Positions 34,589 through 43,515 of a DNA stretch of 64,000 nucleotides are shown here, piece after piece. Below the pieces are notes generated by a model, which saw nothing but the letters and a program-made list of their open reading frames with translations, did no database searches and was not told where the DNA came from. This stretch comes from Amycolatopsis sp. FBCC-B4732 (GTDB taxonomy: Bacteria; Actinomycetota; Actinomycetes; Mycobacteriales; Pseudonocardiaceae). The position numbers were made by a program, and so were the translations under genes. The stretch's first letter is position 1. Each line of letters begins with the position of its first letter. The stretch is taken from the NCBI RefSeq assembly GCF_023008405.1, contig NZ_CP095376.1:3062001-3126000 (forward strand), written 5' to 3'.

Positions 34589-35491
34589 CTAACCGGCTTC
34601 GGTGAGGTCGGTGGTCGCGGCGAGTTCGACGGCGACGTCGGTGATGGTCCGGATCGCGGGGTTGTCGTTGCCGGGTGACCAGACGAGTTCGGTGCGGGCG
34701 AGGTCGCCGTCGAGGGGGATGAAGGTGACGCCGGTGCGGCGGAGGCTGTGAGAGGAGCGGGTCAGGCGGGTGACGCCGACGCCGGCGGCGACGAGGCCGA
34801 GGAGTCCTTGGACGGTGGTGGCGCGCTGGACGACGTCCGGGGTGAAGCCGGCGGCGGTGAAGTCGGCGTCGTAGGTGCGGTGCCAGGGTTCCCAGCTGGT
34901 GCGCGGGGTCAGTACCCAGGGCTCGGCCGCGAGGTCCGCGAGCTTCAGTGCGGCGCGGCCGGCAAGGGGGTGGCCGGTGGGCAGGACGGCGCAGACCTCT
35001 TCGGTGAGCAGGGTTCGCGAGGTGAGGTCGTCGACCAGGGGCGGGCGGGTGAAGGCGAGGTCGAAGCGGCCGTCCCGGAGGCCGTCGACGAGTTCGGCGA
35101 TGGGTGCTTCGGTGGTCGTCACGGCGAGGCCGGGGAACCGTTCGCGGACGGCGCGGACGATCGGGGGCAGCAGGTAGTTCGCGGTGGTGGTGAGGAAGGC
35201 GAGGCGGGCGGTGCCGATTTCGCCGCGGACGGCCCGGCCGAGGGTGGTGACGGCTTCGTCGGCGCGGGTGAGCACCGCGCGGGCTTCGGGGAGGAACAGG
35301 GCGCCGACGGCGGTGAGGCGGGTTCCGCGGGGGTCGCGGTCGAAGAGGCGGGCGCCGAGGGTGCGTTCGAGGACGGTGATCTGCTGGGAGAGCGACTGCT
35401 GGGCGATGTGGAGGCCGGCGGCGGCGCGGGTGAAGCTGGTTTCGTCGGCGACGGCGACGAAGTAGCGCAGCTGGCGCAGCTCGGGGGGCAC
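34589..35491 (-). CDS. LysR-family transcriptional regulator
   Basis: A 300-residue regulator with the N-terminal HTH (ELRQLRYFVAVADETSFTRA, then LHIAQQSLSQQITVLE) and a periplasmic-binding-protein-like effector domain (from about residue 90). GTG 35491 starts at the conserved beginning of the family; longer in-frame sequence overlaps the divergent gene. It is divergent from an SDR gene 96 bp away, the classic LysR arrangement, so that gene is its likely target. Confidence 0.92.
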   Translation of the reverse strand: MPPELRQLRYFVAVADETSFTRAAAGLHIAQQSLSQQITVLERTLGARLFDRDPRGTRLTAVGALFLPEARAVLTRADEAVTTLGRAVRGEIGTARLAFLTTTANYLLPPIVRAVRERFPGLAVTTTEAPIAELVDGLRDGRFDLAFTRPPLVDDLTSRTLLTEEVCAVLPTGHPLAGRAALKLADLAAEPWVLTPRTSWEPWHRTYDADFTAAGFTPDVVQRATTVQGLLGLVAAGVGVTRLTRSSHSLRRTGVTFIPLDGDLARTELVWSPGNDNPAIRTITDVAVELAATTDLTEAG

Positions 35492-35587
35492 AGGTGCTGA
35501 CTGTAGCCGTGGCAGGAGACCGGTGTTGGCGCCCTGGTGGTGATCGTCCCCAGGATGGGAGGGGAATCCACTGGGAGGAACGCAGAG

Positions 35588-36427
35588 ATGACGAACACCG
35601 ACGGCCGCGTCTGGCTGATCACCGGGTGCTCGGCCGGGTTCGGCCGGGAGATCGCGCTGGCCGCGCTGGCGGCGGGCGATCGCGTGCTGGCGACCGCGCG
35701 CCGGCCGGAGACGTTGGCGGATCTTCAGGAGCGCGGCGGTGACCGGGTCCGGACAGCGGCGCTGGACGTCACCGACGAGGGGCAGGTCGACGCGGCGGTG
35801 AAGACGGCGCTGGCCGCGTTCGGCCGGATCGACGTCGTGGTGAACAACGCGGGCAACGGCTCGGTCGGTGCGGTCGAGGAACTGACGATGGGCGAGCTGC
35901 GGGGGCTGCTGGACGTGATGTTCTTCGGTGCGGTGGCGGTGACGAAGGCGGTGCTGCCGCACCTGCGGGCGCAGGGTAGCGGCACGGTCGTGCAGATCAG
36001 TTCGATGGGCGGTCAGCTGTCGATGCCGGGCTTCGGTGCCTATTGCGCGGCGAAGTACGCGCTGGAGGGTATTTCGGGGGCGCTGGCGGCGGAGGTGGCG
36101 CCGTTCGGGGTGCGGGTGCTGATCGTCGAGCCGGGCGCGTTCCGCACCGAGTTCGGCGGGGGCCGCATGCACCGCTCCCGCACGATCGACGCGTACGCGG
36201 TGTCGACGTCGGGCACGCGGGAGGCGGTGGAGAGCATGGACGGCACCCAGCCGGGCGATCCGGCGAAGGCCGCGGCGGCGATCGTGCGGGCGGTCGGGAG
36301 TGCGGACGCGCCGCTGCACCTCGCGCTGGGCGCGGACGCGGTGGAGGCGATCCGGGCGCAGCACGAGGCGCTCGCGGCGGACTTGGCGGCGTGGGAGGAC
36401 GTCAGCCGGGCCACCGCGCTCGGGTGA
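35588..36427 (+). CDS. Short-chain dehydrogenase/reductase, LysR-linked
   Basis: A 279-residue classical SDR with the cofactor motif TGCSAGFGREIA, NNAG in VVVNNAGNG, a Ser in QISSMGG and the catalytic YCAAK. The C-terminal part shows a loop (GGGRMHRSRTIDAYA) that resembles oxidoreductases acting on steroids or short polyketides, but substrate is unknown. A GGGAGG site lies before ATG 35588. It is divergent from the LysR gene. Confidence 0.92.
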   Translation: MTNTDGRVWLITGCSAGFGREIALAALAAGDRVLATARRPETLADLQERGGDRVRTAALDVTDEGQVDAAVKTALAAFGRIDVVVNNAGNGSVGAVEELTMGELRGLLDVMFFGAVAVTKAVLPHLRAQGSGTVVQISSMGGQLSMPGFGAYCAAKYALEGISGALAAEVAPFGVRVLIVEPGAFRTEFGGGRMHRSRTIDAYAVSTSGTREAVESMDGTQPGDPAKAAAAIVRAVGSADAPLHLALGADAVEAIRAQHEALAADLAAWEDVSRATALG

Positions 36428-36485
36428 CCGGGCCCGGCCGCTCGCGCCGCCGCAGCGGGGTGACGTCCTGGGCCGCCGCGCTCGG

Positions 36486-36830
36486 TCAGTCCTGGAGCAG
36501 GCCGAGGACGTTGCCGTCGGTGTCGGTGAAGGTCGCGACCAGGCGGCCGTTGCCGACGTCCTTCGGCTCGTCCTTGACCTTCGCGCCGGCGGCGGTGACT
36601 TCGGCGAGCTTGGCGGCGATGTCGTCGACGTGCCAGTAGGTCACCGGGCCGCTCATGCCCTGCTGGGCGCCGTTGGGGACGAGGCCGATGTGCTGGCCGG
36701 CGGTGTCGTAGCCGACGTAGTAGGGCGCGTCGGCCTGGGGTTCGGTGCCGAGCAGGGCGGTGTAGACGGCCTTGGCCGCGGCCAGGTCGGTGACGGGGTG
36801 CAGGACGGTCTTGATCCCCTGGGTGGTCAT
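36486..36830 (-). CDS. VOC-superfamily (glyoxalase/bleomycin-resistance-like) protein
   Basis: A 114-residue one-domain protein with two beta-alpha-beta-beta-beta units: LHPVTDLAAAKAVYTALLG opens the first and YWHVDDIAAKLAEVTAAGA the second, and the chain ends FTDTDGNVLGLLQD. The metal ligands typical of glyoxalase I are only partly present, so antibiotic binding or another role is open. AGGAG lies 7 nt before the ATG. It is downstream of the ABC operon on the same strand. Confidence 0.88.
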   Translation of the reverse strand: MTTQGIKTVLHPVTDLAAAKAVYTALLGTEPQADAPYYVGYDTAGQHIGLVPNGAQQGMSGPVTYWHVDDIAAKLAEVTAAGAKVKDEPKDVGNGRLVATFTDTDGNVLGLLQD

Positions 36831-36915
36831 CGTGGTGCTCCTGGAATCGTCGGGTGCGGTACGTCGTCGACGCTATTCCCGGCTCGTTGACCTGCGCTTC
36901 TCGATTCCTGATCGA

Positions 36916-37584
36916 TCAGTCGAGCAGTGCGGTGAGGACGCCGTCGAGGAGGCGGACGCGGCGGTCGGCGATGCGGTGGACCTCGTCGTCGTGGGTCGCG
37001 ACGACGACCGCGGCTCCCTCGGCGGCGCAGCGGCGCAGCAGGCGCAGTACGCGCGGGGTGGAGCCGGCGTCGAGGTGGGCGGTCGGTTCGTCGGTGAGCA
37101 GGACCCGGGGGCGGCCGGCGACCGCGCGGGCGAGTGCCACGCGCTGCTGCTGGCCGAAGGAGACCTCGAGGGGGTAGCGGTCGCCGAGGTCGCCGATGCC
37201 CAGTTCGTCCAGGAGTTCGGTGACGCGCGCCTGGATGTCGGCGGCGGCCGGGCGGGGGACGTCGGAGCGCAGCCGCAGGGGGAGTGCGACGTTCTCGGCG
37301 ATGGTCAGTTCATTGGCGAGCCCGAGGGCTTGCGGGAGCACCGCGCAGGTGTGCCACGGGGGCGCGCCGGTGATGGGGACGCCGTCGAGCAGGACGCAGC
37401 CGGAGTCGGGGGAGTCGAAGCCGCACAGCAGGGCCAGCAGCGCGCTCTTGCCCGAGCCGGAGCGGCCGGAGACGGTCACGAGTTCGCCGGCGCCGACGCG
37501 CAGTTCGAGGCCGCGCAGCACTTCGATGTCGCCGCTGGGGTGGGTGAAGCTGCGGCGCAGGCCCTTGGCTTCCACGAGGGTCAT
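36916..37584 (-). CDS. ABC transporter ATPase with atypical signature
   Basis: A 222-residue MacB/LolD-type ATPase. Walker A is SGRSGSGKSALL, Walker B VLLTDEPTAHLD, and the H-loop ATHDDE. The signature motif is VSFGQQQ, not the usual LSGGQ, which may lower activity. Its ATG overlaps the TGA of the preceding ATPase (ATGA). With that ATPase and the large permease it forms a three-gene operon, an arrangement known for FtsX-like exporters of peptides or lipids. Confidence 0.93.
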   Translation of the reverse strand: MTLVEAKGLRRSFTHPSGDIEVLRGLELRVGAGELVTVSGRSGSGKSALLALLCGFDSPDSGCVLLDGVPITGAPPWHTCAVLPQALGLANELTIAENVALPLRLRSDVPRPAAADIQARVTELLDELGIGDLGDRYPLEVSFGQQQRVALARAVAGRPRVLLTDEPTAHLDAGSTPRVLRLLRRCAAEGAAVVVATHDDEVHRIADRRVRLLDGVLTALLD

Positions 37585-38273
37585 GGCAGCGGTTCCCGTT
37601 CTTCGATGCCTTCGAGCGAGCCCTTGTGCAGCCGGGCCACTCGCGCGCCGAGGTCGATGAGGCGGTCGTCGTGGGAGGCGACCAGGACGGCGAAGTCCTG
37701 GTCCACCAGGTACCGCAGGGTGTCGAGCACGAGGTCGGCCGAGGCTTCGTCCAGTTGGGACGTCGGTTCGTCGGCGAGGATCACGGTGGAGCGGGCGGCG
37801 AGGACGCAGCCGAAGGCGAGCCGTTGCTGCTGGCCGCCGGAGAGCGCGGAGATCTTCCAGTCGCCGGTGCCGTGCAGGCCCAGCTGGCCGAGGATGTCCT
37901 CGGCGTTGCAGTCGGTGCCGGCGGCTTCGGCGGCGGCGCGGAGGTTTTCGGCGACCGAGAGGTAGCCGAGGAGGTTGTCGGCGGGGTTCTGGAACACGAG
38001 GCCGAGGTGGTGGCGGCGCAGTGCGCGGCGTTCGCGGTGCTTGAGCTTGCGGACGTCGGCGCCCTGGAAGGTCAGGGTGCCGCGGGCGGGTTGTTCGAAC
38101 AGGCCCAGTACGCGCAGCAGCGTGGACTTGCCGGAGCCCGACGGTCCGGCGAGGACGGTCATCCCGCGGGCGGGGACGTCGATGCTGACGTCGTCGACGC
38201 CGGTGACGATCCCGGCGGGGGTCTGGTAGTCCACGCCGATGCCGCGCAGGGAGAAGATCGGTTTTTCAGGCAC
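37581..38273 (-). CDS. ABC transporter ATPase with canonical signature
   Basis: A 230-residue MacB/LolD-type ATPase with Walker A AGPSGSGKSTLL, signature LSGGQQQRLAFG, Walker B VILADEPTSQLD and H-loop ASHDDR. It starts with GTG (38273) and overlaps the permease gene by 8 bp and the next ATPase by 4 bp. Two different ATPases beside one permease gene suggest an asymmetric pump, one site canonical and one weakened. Confidence 0.94.
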   Translation of the reverse strand: MPEKPIFSLRGIGVDYQTPAGIVTGVDDVSIDVPARGMTVLAGPSGSGKSTLLRVLGLFEQPARGTLTFQGADVRKLKHRERRALRRHHLGLVFQNPADNLLGYLSVAENLRAAAEAAGTDCNAEDILGQLGLHGTGDWKISALSGGQQQRLAFGCVLAARSTVILADEPTSQLDEASADLVLDTLRYLVDQDFAVLVASHDDRLIDLGARVARLHKGSLEGIEEREPLP

Positions 38274-40884
38274 GGATCAGCTCCGCGGTCCGGGCGGTGC
38301 GCACCGAGCGCACCGCGATCCAGCCGGCCAGCGCGACGACGGCCACGCCGATGACGACGACGGTCAGCACGAAGGGCAGCGGGTCGGGTAGTTCGGAGCG
38401 GGGTGCGAGGAAGGTCGCGGGGTCGAACCGGGGGACCGACAGGCCGGCCACGGAGATCCCGCAGACGACGCCGACGACGATCGCGAGCCCGCTCAGCGCG
38501 CCCAGTTCCATGAGGTGGCTGGCGAGCAGGGTCCGTGGCCGCATGCCCATGCGCAGGACCAGCGCGCCGGCGAGGGCGTTCTGGCGTCGCCGGACTTCGA
38601 CCGCGACGAGCAGGGCCAGGATGGCGACGATGCCGAGGACCGCGCCGAGCAGCGCGACGAAGGAGAACGTCCAGGACACGACGAAGAACGGCAGGCCGTC
38701 GAGCGCGGTTTCGCGGCTGACGCGGTTCGGGATGAACACGCCCGCGGAGCGCAGTGCGCTGGTCGCCTCGGCCATCGGGGCCGTGGTCAGCACGCTCCAC
38801 TTCGGGACGCTGTCGAGCTGCGCGTGGCTGAGCACCGTGCGGGAGACGACGTAGCCGGGCGAGGTGCCGATCATCGGGAACACCGGCAGGTCGCCGGCGG
38901 GGACGGCGTCGGGGAGCCCGTCGGGCAGCTGGGTGGTCTGCCTGGCGGTGTGGCCGACGCGGATGACCGGGGTGCCGCGCGGGTCGGGCTGGGAGATCTT
39001 GCGCAGCAGCTCGTCCAGGTCCGCGGTGGGGATCCGGTCGACGGCGGCGCCGCGGGCGAAGGTGGCGGGGTCGACGACGAGCACGACGCTGCCGGTGCCG
39101 GTCAGCTCGCCCACGACGGTGCTGGTGCCCGCGAGCGATGCGGGCATGGCGACGTCGCCCATTCCGATCGGGCTGTCGGTGTCGAGGCGGGCGTTGCTGC
39201 CGACGAAGACCGCCGACTTGGTGTCGAGCGCCTCTTCCTGACCGTTGGCGATGCCGATCCCGGTGGCGAGGGTGCCCACGGCGAGGGTGCCGATCACGAG
39301 CACGCCCGTCACGGGTGCGCGGGCGCCGGCCAGCCGGCGGATCGCCAGCTGCAGCGCCGGGCGTGACCAGAGCCGGGCGCGGTGGGAGGCGTGCAGGGCC
39401 AGCCACGCCAGCCGGGCGGTCAGCAGGCCCACGGTGAGCACCACGAACACCGGGTAGGTCAGTGCCAGCGGATCCACCTGGGGTAATGGATTTCCGAGCC
39501 GGGATCCGCTGCCGTAGTGGGCGAGGCGGTTCCAGCCGAGCCAGGCCATGCCCGCCGTCGCGAGTTCCCACGGGAAGTACGCCAGCAGCCGGGCCCGGTT
39601 GCCCTTGCGTCGTACCCGGCCGAGTTCGAACTCGCGGTGGACGCGGACGGCGACGACGAGGGCCAGCAGCGCCAGGGAGAGCACCAGCGTCCCCGCCGCG
39701 ACGCCGCCGGCCTGCAGTTCGGCGGCCGGGTCCGGGGTGCCCGGCGGGCCGTAGACGCCGAGCAGCAGCCGGGCCGCGACGGTGCCGGCGGCGCCGCCGG
39801 CGAAGATCGGCAGGCCGAGTTCGGCGACGGCGAGCCCGCCGAGGGCGGCCGGGCCGCTGCCGCGGGCGGAGAGCAGCCGCAGCTGGGCGTGGCGGCGCTG
39901 GTACCACTGCAGGGCGACGGTGCCGAGGCCGGCGCAGCCGACCAGGACGCTGATCAGGGCGAGCGGCAGGATCGAGACGAACACGTTGTCCTGGGCCTGG
40001 CGGGCGATCTGCACCGAGCGTTCGAACGTCGGGACGTCGGCGGCGACGAGGTCGCCGCGGCCCTGGGCGGTCAGGTCGGCGCGGACGTCGGTGACGAGGT
40101 CGTGGGAGCGCTGCAGGAGGTCTTCGGCGCCGCTGAGGGTGGTGGGTGGCGGCTCGTAGAACGAGATGTGGAAGTACTGCATCCGGGGCAGGCCGATGGC
40201 TTTGACCGCGCTGTCGAACGTCTTCTGGTCGGTGGCGAAGGCGATGGAGTCGATCGGGTCGTTGACCAGCCGGTCGATGACGGCGCCGGACTGCTGCGAG
40301 CACCAGAACCGCGGCGGCGGGTCGAGCAGGTCGCCGTAGATGCCGGTCACCGGCGGCAGCGGGATGCCCTGGAGGCTGGGTTTCGCGCCGAGGCCGATGT
40401 GCTCGGCGTCGGCGACGACGTTGCCCAGCCACAGCCCGGGTGCGCGGCTGCCCTGCTGCAGGGTCAGGTTGTCCAGCCCGGCCTGGTCGCGGTAGGCGAG
40501 GCGGATCTTGTAGTGCGGGTCGCCGTTGAACTCGGTGCCGGGCAGCACGGTCGTGTAGGCGCCGACGACCGGGGTGGTGAAGCCGTGCGCCGGGGCGTGC
40601 TGCCGGACGGCCTGGGTGAGGGCCGGGATGTCCTGGACGGCGATGTTGCCCTTGCCGAAGACCGGGCCGTAGCTGTCGGGGCAGGTGATCCCGGTCTGGT
40701 AGGTCACCGCCGCGCCGCCGGCTGCGGAGGCCTGCAGGACCGCGGCGGTGCCGAGGAAGCAGGCGAGCAGTGAAGTCACCGCGGCCACGATGAGCGTCAG
40801 CGGGCTGGAGAGCGCGGCCTTCGGGGCCGCCCGCCACGGCTTGGTCACTCTGCGTTGTCCAATCTTCCCCCACGTCACCCGCAT
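38266..40884 (-). CDS. FtsX/MacB-type ABC permease, large
   Basis: An 872-residue permease with two repeats: helix 1 near the N-terminus (LTLIVAAVTSLLACFLGTAAV), a large external domain of about 250 residues, then helices at about 320-430 (including LISVLVGCAGLGTVALQW), a further external domain after about 520, and a last set from about 715 (FSFVALLGAVLGIVAILALLV). This is the MacB/FtsX plan, in which the external loops change shape and push substrate or activate an enzyme rather than form a channel. No sensor kinase is adjacent. The start ATG 40884 lies opposite the chitinase promoter region. Confidence 0.9.
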   Translation of the reverse strand: MRVTWGKIGQRRVTKPWRAAPKAALSSPLTLIVAAVTSLLACFLGTAAVLQASAAGGAAVTYQTGITCPDSYGPVFGKGNIAVQDIPALTQAVRQHAPAHGFTTPVVGAYTTVLPGTEFNGDPHYKIRLAYRDQAGLDNLTLQQGSRAPGLWLGNVVADAEHIGLGAKPSLQGIPLPPVTGIYGDLLDPPPRFWCSQQSGAVIDRLVNDPIDSIAFATDQKTFDSAVKAIGLPRMQYFHISFYEPPPTTLSGAEDLLQRSHDLVTDVRADLTAQGRGDLVAADVPTFERSVQIARQAQDNVFVSILPLALISVLVGCAGLGTVALQWYQRRHAQLRLLSARGSGPAALGGLAVAELGLPIFAGGAAGTVAARLLLGVYGPPGTPDPAAELQAGGVAAGTLVLSLALLALVVAVRVHREFELGRVRRKGNRARLLAYFPWELATAGMAWLGWNRLAHYGSGSRLGNPLPQVDPLALTYPVFVVLTVGLLTARLAWLALHASHRARLWSRPALQLAIRRLAGARAPVTGVLVIGTLAVGTLATGIGIANGQEEALDTKSAVFVGSNARLDTDSPIGMGDVAMPASLAGTSTVVGELTGTGSVVLVVDPATFARGAAVDRIPTADLDELLRKISQPDPRGTPVIRVGHTARQTTQLPDGLPDAVPAGDLPVFPMIGTSPGYVVSRTVLSHAQLDSVPKWSVLTTAPMAEATSALRSAGVFIPNRVSRETALDGLPFFVVSWTFSFVALLGAVLGIVAILALLVAVEVRRRQNALAGALVLRMGMRPRTLLASHLMELGALSGLAIVVGVVCGISVAGLSVPRFDPATFLAPRSELPDPLPFVLTVVVIGVAVVALAGWIAVRSVRTARTAELIRA

Positions 40885-41030
40885 GGACGCGCACGCTACC
40901 GGGACTCCCGAGGTGTTGGAACGTTTTTGTCACGATCGTTAGTCGCGGGACATGGTTACGCTGGGCTCCGATCATGCGGGAAAGGGACTTTTCCGGCCCG
41001 GCCCAACCCCGGCGGCCATCCGGCCGGTTT

Positions 41031-41046
41031 AGTGGTCTAGACCTTG
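41031..41046. promoter_or_regulatory. DasR-type operator (dre) before the chitinase gene
   Basis: AGTGGTCTAGACCTTG matches the known Streptomyces dre consensus (A-S-TGGTCTAGACCA-S-T) at 13 of 16 bases with an intact TGGTCTAGACC core. DasR represses chitin and N-acetylglucosamine genes until glucosamine phosphates accumulate. The last bases run into TTGACG (41044-41049), a -35-like hexamer, so binding would block RNA polymerase. Confidence 0.8.
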
Positions 41047-41051
41047 ACGTC

Positions 41052-41073
41052 AGGATTGGTCTGATCCAATCCT
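41052..41073. promoter_or_regulatory. Second TGGTCT element within a perfect inverted repeat
   Basis: AGGATTGG-TCTGAT-CCAATCCT has perfect 8-bp arms. Inside it TGGTCTGATCCA (41057-41068) repeats the TGGTCTAGACCT element (41033-41044) at a 24-bp spacing, recalling the 12-bp direct repeats described in Streptomyces chitinase promoters. It lies downstream of the TTGACG hexamer, where the -10 should be. Confidence 0.65.
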
Positions 41074-41129
41074 GAAGGCGTTCCCCCGTGCACCGCCGCG
41101 GCACGGTCCCCGCCGGCTCTGGAGCGCAG

Positions 41130-42872
41130 ATGCGTCGACGCAGATCCTTCCCCCGTATGTCCGTTTTCCTGGCCGCACTGGCGGTTTCGACCGGTTCGCT
41201 GGTCACCGCCGCCGGCACCGCCCAGGCCGCCACGCCGCTGCCCACGCACGTGTTCGCGCCCTACTTCGAAGCCTGGACGGGGGAGAGCCCGGCCGCGCTG
41301 GCCCAGCAGTCCGGGGCCAAGCACCTCACCATGGCGTTCATCCAGGCCGCCACCAAGGGCTCCTGCACCGTCTATTGGAACGGTGACACCGGGATGCCGA
41401 TCGCGAACTCGACCTTCGGCTCCGACATCGCCACGATCCGCTCCCGCGGCGGCGACGTCATCCCCTCCTTCGGCGGCTACACCGCCGACAACACCGGCAC
41501 CGAGATCGCCGACAGCTGCACCAGCGTCGACTCCATCGCCGCGGCCTACGAGTCGGTGATCACCACCTACGACGTCCCGCGGCTCGACATGGACATCGAA
41601 GACAACTCGCTGACCAACTCCGCCGGCATCGACCGCCGCAACAAGGCCATCAAGAAGGTCCAGGACTGGGCCGCCGCCAGTGGCCGCTCCCTGCAGATCT
41701 CCTACACCCTGCCCACCACCACCCGCGGGCTCGCCGACAGCGGACTAGCCGTGCTGCGCAACGCCGTCTCCAACGGCACCCGCGTCGACGTGGTCAACCT
41801 GATGACCTTCGACTACTACGACAACGCCGCCCACCAGATGGCCACCGACACCCAGACCGCCGCCACCGGCCTGGTCTCCCAGCTCGCCGCGCTCTACCCG
41901 GGCAAGACGCAGGCGCAGCTGTGGGCGAGCGTCGGGGTCACCGAGATGATCGGCGTCGACGACTTCGGCCCCGCCGAGACCTTCACCACCGCCGACGCCG
42001 CCACCGTCTACAACTGGGCCGTCTCCAAGGGCATCAACGAAATCTCCTTCTGGGCGCTGCAGCGCGACAACGGCAGCTGCCCCGGCGGTGCCGCCGCGGA
42101 CAACTGCTCCGGCATCGCCCAGGACACCTGGTTCTTCAGCCACGCCTTCGAACCCTTCACCGGCGGCACCTCCGTACCCGGCAACGACTTCTCCGTCACC
42201 GCGAACCCGGCCTCGGCCGCCCTCGACCCCGGCAAGTCCGCCACCGCCACGATCGGCACCGCGGTGACGTCGGGCTCCGCGCAGCAGGTCGCCCTGTCGG
42301 TCACCGGCGCACCCGCCGGCGTCACGGCGTCGGTCAGCCCGGGCTCGGTGACCGCGGGCGGCACCGCGACGCTGTCGGTGAGCACCACGACCGCGGCCGT
42401 CCCCGGTGTCTACCCGCTGACCGTCACCGGCGCCGCCACCTCCGGCAGCCACAGCACCACCTTCACCCTCACGGTCAACGGCACCCCGCCCGCCGGCGGC
42501 GTCGTCAACGGCGGCTTCGAATCCGGCGCGCTGAGCCCGTGGAGCGCCGCCGGCGACGCCATCGTCGCCACCCCGGCCCACTCGGGCACGAAGGCACTGC
42601 AGGTCGTGCCGACGGCCTCGGCCACCGGCGAGGCCGCGCAGAACGTCACCCTCGCCCCCAACCACGCCTACACGCTCAAGGCGTGGGTCCAGGGCAGCTA
42701 CGCCTACGTCGGCGTCCGCGGCGGGGCCAGCGCGAGCACGTGGACCTCGAGCAGCGGCTGGACCCAGCTGTCGGTGCCCTTCACCACCGGCGCGTCGGGC
42801 GCGGTGACGGTCTACGTCCACGGCTGGTACGGCCAAAGTGCCCTCTACGCGGACGACTTCAGCATCAGCTGA
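41130..42872 (+). CDS. Secreted GH18 chitinase with Ig-like and C-terminal carbohydrate-binding domains
   Basis: A 580-residue exported enzyme that hydrolyses chitin with N-acetylglucosamine retention. A signal peptide of 33 residues ends AQA before ATP. The GH18 domain (about 36-350) has the catalytic DxxDxDxE as LDMDIE with Glu157 as acid, and MTFDYYDN later. A Ser/Thr-rich Ig-like domain follows (about 357-465) and then NGGFESGALSPW, a typical start of a C-terminal carbohydrate-binding module. ATG 41130 is used because GGAG lies 5 nt upstream, although the frame is open to GTG 41088. Induction by chitin through DasR is indicated by the promoter elements. Confidence 0.93.
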   Translation: MRRRRSFPRMSVFLAALAVSTGSLVTAAGTAQAATPLPTHVFAPYFEAWTGESPAALAQQSGAKHLTMAFIQAATKGSCTVYWNGDTGMPIANSTFGSDIATIRSRGGDVIPSFGGYTADNTGTEIADSCTSVDSIAAAYESVITTYDVPRLDMDIEDNSLTNSAGIDRRNKAIKKVQDWAAASGRSLQISYTLPTTTRGLADSGLAVLRNAVSNGTRVDVVNLMTFDYYDNAAHQMATDTQTAATGLVSQLAALYPGKTQAQLWASVGVTEMIGVDDFGPAETFTTADAATVYNWAVSKGINEISFWALQRDNGSCPGGAAADNCSGIAQDTWFFSHAFEPFTGGTSVPGNDFSVTANPASAALDPGKSATATIGTAVTSGSAQQVALSVTGAPAGVTASVSPGSVTAGGTATLSVSTTTAAVPGVYPLTVTGAATSGSHSTTFTLTVNGTPPAGGVVNGGFESGALSPWSAAGDAIVATPAHSGTKALQVVPTASATGEAAQNVTLAPNHAYTLKAWVQGSYAYVGVRGGASASTWTSSSGWTQLSVPFTTGASGAVTVYVHGWYGQSALYADDFSIS

Positions 42873-42924
42873 GGCGTTCGGCGGTGGCCCGGTTGCGCAA
42901 AGCGGAGGTTGGCCGGGCCGCCGC

Positions 42925-42958
42925 GGGGCGAAAGACTCGCGAGAGGACCTTTCGCCCC
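42925..42958 (+). promoter_or_regulatory. Hairpin with nested palindrome before the AhpD-like gene
   Basis: GGGGCGAAAG (42925-42934) pairs perfectly with CTTTCGCCCC (42949-42958); the 14-nt loop holds CTCGCGAG. It ends 3 bp before the AGGAGG ribosome site (42962-42967), so it could act as a riboregulatory stem, an operator, or a terminator of upstream transcription. Confidence 0.55.
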
Positions 42959-42972
42959 GCCAGGAGGACTCG

Positions 42973-43515
42973 ATGCCGCACATCCCGCTCGACCCGGCCC
43001 TGCCCGGGATCTCCGCGCTCTTCGCCTACCGGCCGGAGACCGCGGCGCCGCTCGGGCAGCTGGCCGAGGTGCTGCTGCGCGGGCCGAACTCCCTGACCGT
43101 CGGCGAACGCGAGCTGATCGCGGCCGTCGTGTCCAACGGCAACGAGTGCCGCTTCTGCACCGGCAGCCACGCCGCCGCGGCCGCCGAGACCCTCGAGGGC
43201 GGCCGCGCGGTGGTCGACGCCGCGTGCGGCGGGATCGACGACGCCCCCGTCTCGGCGAAGATCAAGGCACTGCTGTGGATCGCCCTCGCCGTCCGCGAAA
43301 CCGGGCGTGCGGTCACCGGCGAGCTCGTCGCCGCCGCCCGCGCCGAGGGCGCCACCGACGTCGAAATCCACGACACCGTGCTGATCGCGGCGTCGTTCTG
43401 CCTGTTCAACCGGTACGTCGACGGCCTCGGCACGATCGCCCCCGACGACCAGGCCGTCTACGACCAGATCGGCAAGCGCCTGGCCACCGACGGCTACGCC
43501 GGCCTAGGGAACTAG
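42973..43515 (+). CDS. AhpD/carboxymuconolactone-decarboxylase-like protein
   Basis: A 180-residue all-helical protein with the alkyl-hydroperoxidase motif EX-CxxC-xxxH: NECRFCTGSHAAAAAE. The two Cys and His would reduce peroxides, as in AhpD, although many homologues have unknown substrates. AGGAGG lies 5 nt before ATG 42973. It overlaps the convergent reductase gene by 12 bp. A strong stem precedes it. Confidence 0.88.
   Translation: MPHIPLDPALPGISALFAYRPETAAPLGQLAEVLLRGPNSLTVGERELIAAVVSNGNECRFCTGSHAAAAAETLEGGRAVVDAACGGIDDAPVSAKIKALLWIALAVRETGRAVTGELVAAARAEGATDVEIHDTVLIAASFCLFNRYVDGLGTIAPDDQAVYDQIGKRLATDGYAGLGN

Noticed and set aside
41088..41129. GTG 41088 as the chitinase start
   Set aside because: It would lengthen the signal peptide's charged region without a ribosome site; ATG 41130 has GGAG 5 nt upstream.
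38159..41245. A 1,028-residue minus-strand open frame over the ABC permease
   Set aside because: Same reason: an alternate frame of a motif-bearing permease gene.
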